From positions 129,542 through 193,541 of the forward strand of contig JAZRAA010000016.1 in assembly GCA_045634325.1 (NCBI GenBank): DNA of 64,000 nt, written 5' to 3'. The DNA is from URNF01 sp045634325 (GTDB lineage: Bacteria > Bacillota > Clostridia > Oscillospirales > Acutalibacteraceae). A program made the translations under genes and the position numbers. Positions 60,490-64,000 of this stretch are shown in pieces (position 1 is the stretch's first letter; each line of letters begins with the position of its first letter). Below the pieces are notes generated by a model. The model was not told the DNA's origin. It saw only the letters and a program-made list of their open reading frames with translations, and ran no database searches.

Positions 60490-62919
60490 ATGCTTACGCA
60501 GCAAGAATTTTGCGCATTGCGCCGAAAGGCGTTAGAACGGTTTTTCTCGCGTATGAATGACCGTCAACGCGAGGCGGTGTTTCACACACAAGGCGCTCTG
60601 CTGATTTTGGCGGGCGCGGGGAGCGGTAAAACCACCGTGCTTATCAATCGTATTGCCAATTTGGTGCGTTTCGGTGATGCGTATCATTCTCCTGAAACGC
60701 CCGCTTTTGTGGATGCACAAACGGAAGAAAAATTGTGCCGTTGCGCAAACGGTGAAATGCCGATGAGTGATGCCTTGGCGGCAAAATTGTCGGTGGATGC
60801 TGTTCCGGCTTGGAAAATTTTGGCGATAACCTTTACCAACAAAGCTGCGGGAGAATTGCGGGAACGTTTATCCGCCATGCTTGGCAGTGAAGGCGAAGAA
60901 GTAATGGCGAGTACGTTCCACTCGTTTTGCGCACGCATTTTACGTCGTGATGGCGAAGCACTTGGTTATTCTGCTCATTTCACCATTTATGATACAGATG
61001 ATAGTCGTCGTTTGATGAAAGAGTGCATGAAAACGCTCAATATTGATGAGAAATTCATTGGCCATCGTGCAATTTTGTCCGAAATCAGTCACGCTAAAGA
61101 TGCGCTGGTTTCTCCCGAAATGTACCAAAAACAACCGGAAGTTTCGGGTAATGTTCGTTTGCAGGCGGTGGCGCGGTGCTATGCGCTGTACCAATCTCGC
61201 TTGCGTGAAGCGGATGCAATGGACTTTGATGACTTACTGTGCAAGGTTATTGAATTATTTGAAAATAATCCAGATATTGCCGACCGCTACCGCTTGCGCT
61301 ATCCGTATATTATGGTAGACGAATACCAAGATACCAACCATGCACAATATCGTCTGGTGAGTTTGTTGGCAGAAGGGAGCGGAAATTTGTGCGTGGTCGG
61401 TGATGATGACCAGAGCATTTATAAATTCCGCGGCGCAACCATTGAAAACATTCTCAATTTTGAACACGAGTTTAAGGATTGTGCGGTTATTCGTCTGGAA
61501 CAGAATTATCGCTCCACCCAGAATATTTTGGATGCCGCCAACACGGTGATTGCGAAGAATGTCAATCGTAAAGGTAAAACGCTGTGGACCCAAAACGGCG
61601 CAGGAAAGCGTTTGCAGCTCGTTACGGTAGATAATGCGGAAGCAGAAGGCCGTTTGGTTGCGGATACGGTGTTGTCCGGCGTATCCCGTGGCAGAAAATT
61701 CAGCGATTTCGCAGTTCTGTACCGTGCCAACGCACAATCCAATGCTATCGAACAGGCGTTGCTCAAAAGCGGTGTGCCGTATCGCATCATTGGCGGACAT
61801 CGGTTTAACGATACGCAGGAAGTCAAGGATGCGATGGCGTATTTGCGGCTGATTAACAATCCTGCGGACGTAGTCAGCCTGCGCCGTATCATCAACATGC
61901 CGCGCCGTGGCATTGGGGATACCACGATTGAGCGTGCCGCTGAAATCGCAGATATGAATGGCGTGACACTGTATACTGTGCTGTGCAACGCTTCGCAATA
62001 TCCCGAACTTGCCCGTGCGGCCGGAAAACTGACTGAATTTATTCGTATGATAGAGTCTTTGCGTGACATGGCAAATGATCCCGAGGCTTCTTTACATTTA
62101 TTATACCGTACTATGCTGGAAGTCACAGGGTATCTCACCATGTGGGAACAGGCGGGAAAAGAAGAAGCTGCTCGTGTAGAAAACCTAAACGAATTGGCTT
62201 CCAACATTATCAGCTATGCGCAATCGTGCGGTGAAGAGCATCCCACTTTAGCGGGATTTTTGGAAGAAATGGCGTTGCTCACGGACATTGACAACTATGA
62301 CAAAAATGCCGATTCGGTTATTTTGATGACCATGCACGCTTCCAAAGGTTTGGAATTTCCTGTTGTAATTTTGCCGGGCTTCGAAGAAGGCGTTTTTCCG
62401 GGCGTACAGGTGATGTACCAGCCGGAAGAACTGGAAGAGGACCGTCGTCTTTGTTATGTAGCGATTACCCGTGCAAGAGAAGAACTGTTTATTTTCAACG
62501 CGGTCAGTCGTATGTTGTACGGACAGACGACTTATAATCGTCCGTCCCGCTTTTTAGGGGATATTCCTGAAGAGTTGACCGAGAGAAAGGATATCAGTCG
62601 TCGTGCCGAGCAGTCTTTTACTCAGGGTGGATATCACAGCAGTTTTGGCGGTAGTCGTTACACTGCTGTAAAACCGTCGGTCAATACGTACGCTGCGCCG
62701 GTAGGCAGTACACAGGTGAAGAAACAAACCTTTGTCACTGCGCCGCCCAAAACGGCTTGTACGTTACAGGTAGGGGAAAAAGTGTCTCATGCCGCTTTCG
62801 GTGAAGGCACCGTGATGAAAATCACACCCATGGGCAACGACTCTTTGCTGGAGATTGTTTTTGACAAAGTCGGCACCAAGAAAATCATGCATAATTTCGC
62901 AAAACTGAACAAAATCTAA
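60490..62919 (+). CDS. pcrA: ATP-dependent DNA helicase PcrA/UvrD
   Basis: 3'-5' superfamily 1 helicase for repair and rolling-circle replication, 809 residues. Motif I is LAGAGSGKTTVL near residue 40, motif II MVDEYQDTNHAQY near residue 275, motif III VVGDDDQSIYKFRG, motif IV EQNYRSTQNIL, motif V MTMHASKGLEFP and motif VI YVAITRAREEL near residue 660. An insert near residue 78 (PETPAFVDAQTEEKLCR) is longer than in Bacillus PcrA. The C-terminal part (GEKVSHAAFGEGTVMKITP) is the RNA-polymerase-binding tudor-like domain. The start is ATG 60490 behind TGGAGGG. Confidence 0.97.
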   Translation: MLTQQEFCALRRKALERFFSRMNDRQREAVFHTQGALLILAGAGSGKTTVLINRIANLVRFGDAYHSPETPAFVDAQTEEKLCRCANGEMPMSDALAAKLSVDAVPAWKILAITFTNKAAGELRERLSAMLGSEGEEVMASTFHSFCARILRRDGEALGYSAHFTIYDTDDSRRLMKECMKTLNIDEKFIGHRAILSEISHAKDALVSPEMYQKQPEVSGNVRLQAVARCYALYQSRLREADAMDFDDLLCKVIELFENNPDIADRYRLRYPYIMVDEYQDTNHAQYRLVSLLAEGSGNLCVVGDDDQSIYKFRGATIENILNFEHEFKDCAVIRLEQNYRSTQNILDAANTVIAKNVNRKGKTLWTQNGAGKRLQLVTVDNAEAEGRLVADTVLSGVSRGRKFSDFAVLYRANAQSNAIEQALLKSGVPYRIIGGHRFNDTQEVKDAMAYLRLINNPADVVSLRRIINMPRRGIGDTTIERAAEIADMNGVTLYTVLCNASQYPELARAAGKLTEFIRMIESLRDMANDPEASLHLLYRTMLEVTGYLTMWEQAGKEEAARVENLNELASNIISYAQSCGEEHPTLAGFLEEMALLTDIDNYDKNADSVILMTMHASKGLEFPVVILPGFEEGVFPGVQVMYQPEELEEDRRLCYVAITRAREELFIFNAVSRMLYGQTTYNRPSRFLGDIPEELTERKDISRRAEQSFTQGGYHSSFGGSRYTAVKPSVNTYAAPVGSTQVKKQTFVTAPPKTACTLQVGEKVSHAAFGEGTVMKITPMGNDSLLEIVFDKVGTKKIMHNFAKLNKI

Positions 62920-62930
62920 TGCACCATATT

Positions 62931-62997
62931 CCTCCCGATTCATATCTTGATAGTGAAGTGTCGCATTGCGGCACGGCAATCAGTTTTGAACGGGAGG
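62931..62997 (+). promoter_or_regulatory. Inverted repeat pairing with the ribosome site of the Cys-rich gene
   Basis: CCTCCCG (62931-62937) can pair with CGGGAGG (62991-62997), which is the ribosome site of the gene starting at 63005; flanking ATTCA/TGAAC extend the pairing. Between them lies a second hairpin GTGTCGC/GCGGCAC (62958-62974). The folded mRNA would hide the ribosome site, suggesting translational control. Confidence 0.55.
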
Positions 62998-63004
62998 ATT
63001 TTTT

Positions 63005-63808
63005 ATGGCAGATACTCGGATGATGCGGGACGGCGGCTGTAAAGAAGCGGTTTGTATCGATGCAGGGCGTGTATATGACAGCTGTTCGGATAAGGATTGT
63101 GTAGAGAACGTACGGGTTGTATTTTGTGAGCGGGACCAAATGCTCATTGACCGCGCTACCAATGTGCGTGCAAAGAAAGCGGAGGTTATTTATACTTACA
63201 TTGATGTAGAGGCATTGCCGTTTAACCGCGGTTATTATGCTTGTGACATTACGTTTTATTTTGAGGTGACCTTGGAGGTGTCCACCGGACACGGAAATCC
63301 TTGCACCGATGTGTGCGGTATTGCCAGCTTCCAAAAGAAAGTCATCCTGTACGGCAGCGAAGGCAATGTCAAAGTATTTTGCAGTGAAATGGCAGCAGAT
63401 AAGTGTGACCGTCAGATAATGCCTTGCCGCAATATGCCTAAAGCATGCGTGCAGGTGGCAGATCCGGTAGTGCTCAGTGCGAAACTGGTGGATGTCTGTG
63501 AGTGTAAGGCGTGTTGTTGTTGCGATTGCATCCCCGAATGTATTTGCAACCGTTACGGCAGTTGCTTTGTGCAGTCGGATGATGGGAAAGCGGTACTGGT
63601 TACCATCGGCATCTTTACCATTGTGCAGTTAATCCGTAAAGTGCAGATGTTGGTACCTGTATATGATTTCTGTATGCCCGGTAAGGAATGTTGCAACGGC
63701 ACTGCAGACACACCGTGTGAGATTTTCAAGAAAATGTGTTTCCCTGTCGATGAGTTTTTTCCGCCCGCAGAAAGCGGTAACAATGCATGCGGTTGTCAGA
63801 AGAGATAG
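63005..63808 (+). CDS. Cysteine-rich protein of unknown function (possible spore-associated)
   Basis: 267-residue protein with 29 cysteines, dense around residues 158-180 (CECKACCCCDCIPECIC). The rest is regular, beta-rich sequence with no signal peptide or membrane segment. Cys-rich proteins of this sort occur in clostridial spore coats, and the pattern CKEAVCIDAGRVYDSCSDKD at the start recalls a conserved clostridial family of unknown role. Metal binding or disulphide cross-linking is plausible. The start is ATG 63005 behind CGGGAGG, a ribosome site that can be paired upstream. A hairpin follows. Confidence 0.75.
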   Translation: MADTRMMRDGGCKEAVCIDAGRVYDSCSDKDCVENVRVVFCERDQMLIDRATNVRAKKAEVIYTYIDVEALPFNRGYYACDITFYFEVTLEVSTGHGNPCTDVCGIASFQKKVILYGSEGNVKVFCSEMAADKCDRQIMPCRNMPKACVQVADPVVLSAKLVDVCECKACCCCDCIPECICNRYGSCFVQSDDGKAVLVTIGIFTIVQLIRKVQMLVPVYDFCMPGKECCNGTADTPCEIFKKMCFPVDEFFPPAESGNNACGCQKR

Positions 63809-63813
63809 TATAG

Positions 63814-63843
63814 GAAAAGGCGTCGGTTTTCCGGCGCCTTTTC
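63814..63843 (+). terminator. Terminator after the Cys-rich gene
   Basis: Arms GAAAAGGCGTCGG and CCGGCGCCTTTTC around TTTT, one G-U pair. The T-run lies inside the stem. Confidence 0.75.
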
Positions 63844-63936
63844 GTTGTCAAAATGACTAAAATTCTCCCCAATATCTTATCAGAATTATACACATATACT
63901 TTTTGAAAAAACTTTGAAGAAATCTGCAAAAAAGTG

Positions 63937-63965
63937 TTGACAAAGTGAAGAAGTGGTGGTATTAT
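63937..63965 (+). promoter_or_regulatory. Strong promoter reading out of the window
   Basis: TTGACA (63937-63942), a 17-base spacer and TATTAT (63960-63965). No gene starts before the right edge. Confidence 0.85.
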
Positions 63966-63970
63966 AACAA

Positions 63971-64000
63971 AGCTGTCTCGCGGGAGACCACGAAAACAGC
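63971..64000 (+). other. Start of a structured leader RNA (cut by window edge)
   Basis: Directly after the promoter, GCTGT ... ACAGC can enclose GTCTC/GAGAC in a stacked hairpin. The rest lies outside, so its class cannot be given. Confidence 0.4.

Noticed and set aside
1..64000. CRISPR arrays, rRNA genes and insertion sequences
   Set aside because: No regularly spaced repeats, rRNA operon or transposase frame was seen.

Overview
The window is an ordinary stretch of chromosome from a spore-forming, low-to-moderate GC Firmicute, most likely an anaerobic gut-type clostridium of the Oscillospirales kind. The lineage is inferred from gene content and order: SpoIIGA, sigma-E, sigma-G, SpoIIIE, TepA, a SpoIID-like protein, YlmC/YmxH, PolC-type DNA polymerase, PPi-dependent phosphofructokinase, a Na+-pumping decarboxylase and the rpsB-tsf-pyrH-frr-uppS-cdsA-dxr-rseP-ispG-polC order. 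Genes are tightly packed. Start codons usually follow a clear AGGAGG-like site, and many transcripts end in stem-loops with T-runs.

Layout. 1-6.7 kb: the 3' end of glycogen phosphorylase, a lipid kinase, an alpha/beta hydrolase, a tRNA-Thr beside a duplicated tRNA fragment, a YbaK deacylase, an N-acetylhexosamine kinase with nagB, and a divergent shikimate-kinase-like protein. 6.7-14.9 kb: a complete arginine operon, argGHCJBDF, behind a near-perfect promoter and a cluster of TTTATGCATAAA palindromes. 14.9-23.9 kb: cell-wall and sporulation enzymes (M23 endopeptidase, D,D-carboxypeptidase, SpoIID-like), citrate synthase, two proteins of unknown function, GAPDH, a 51-residue small protein and a helical protein.

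23.9-33.2 kb: a compact prophage-like element. It has an S24 repressor with a divergent operator/promoter region, a putative small terminase, large terminase, portal, scaffold-like protein, major capsid protein, connector, a large stabilisation-like protein and two holin-like membrane proteins. I find no integrase, tail, replication or endolysin gene. This head-only module is the most unusual part of the window.

33.2-45.8 kb: tepA-spoIIIE, a YgiQ radical SAM protein, a ComEC-like hydrolase with its DUF3006 partner, PPi-PFK, a PrsA-type foldase, and spoIIGA-sigE-sigG-ylmC. spoIIGA has a TTGACA/TATAAT pair 21 bp apart, recalling the unusual Spo0A-controlled promoter of Bacillus subtilis spoIIG. 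45.8-58.5 kb: the translation, envelope, isoprenoid and replication cluster, with a structured leader before rpsB. 58.5-64 kb: Na+ decarboxylase gamma and beta subunits, PcrA helicase, a cysteine-rich protein whose ribosome binding site lies in an inverted repeat, and a strong promoter whose gene lies beyond the window.

All functional calls come from reading motifs and family resemblance by eye. No database search was run.
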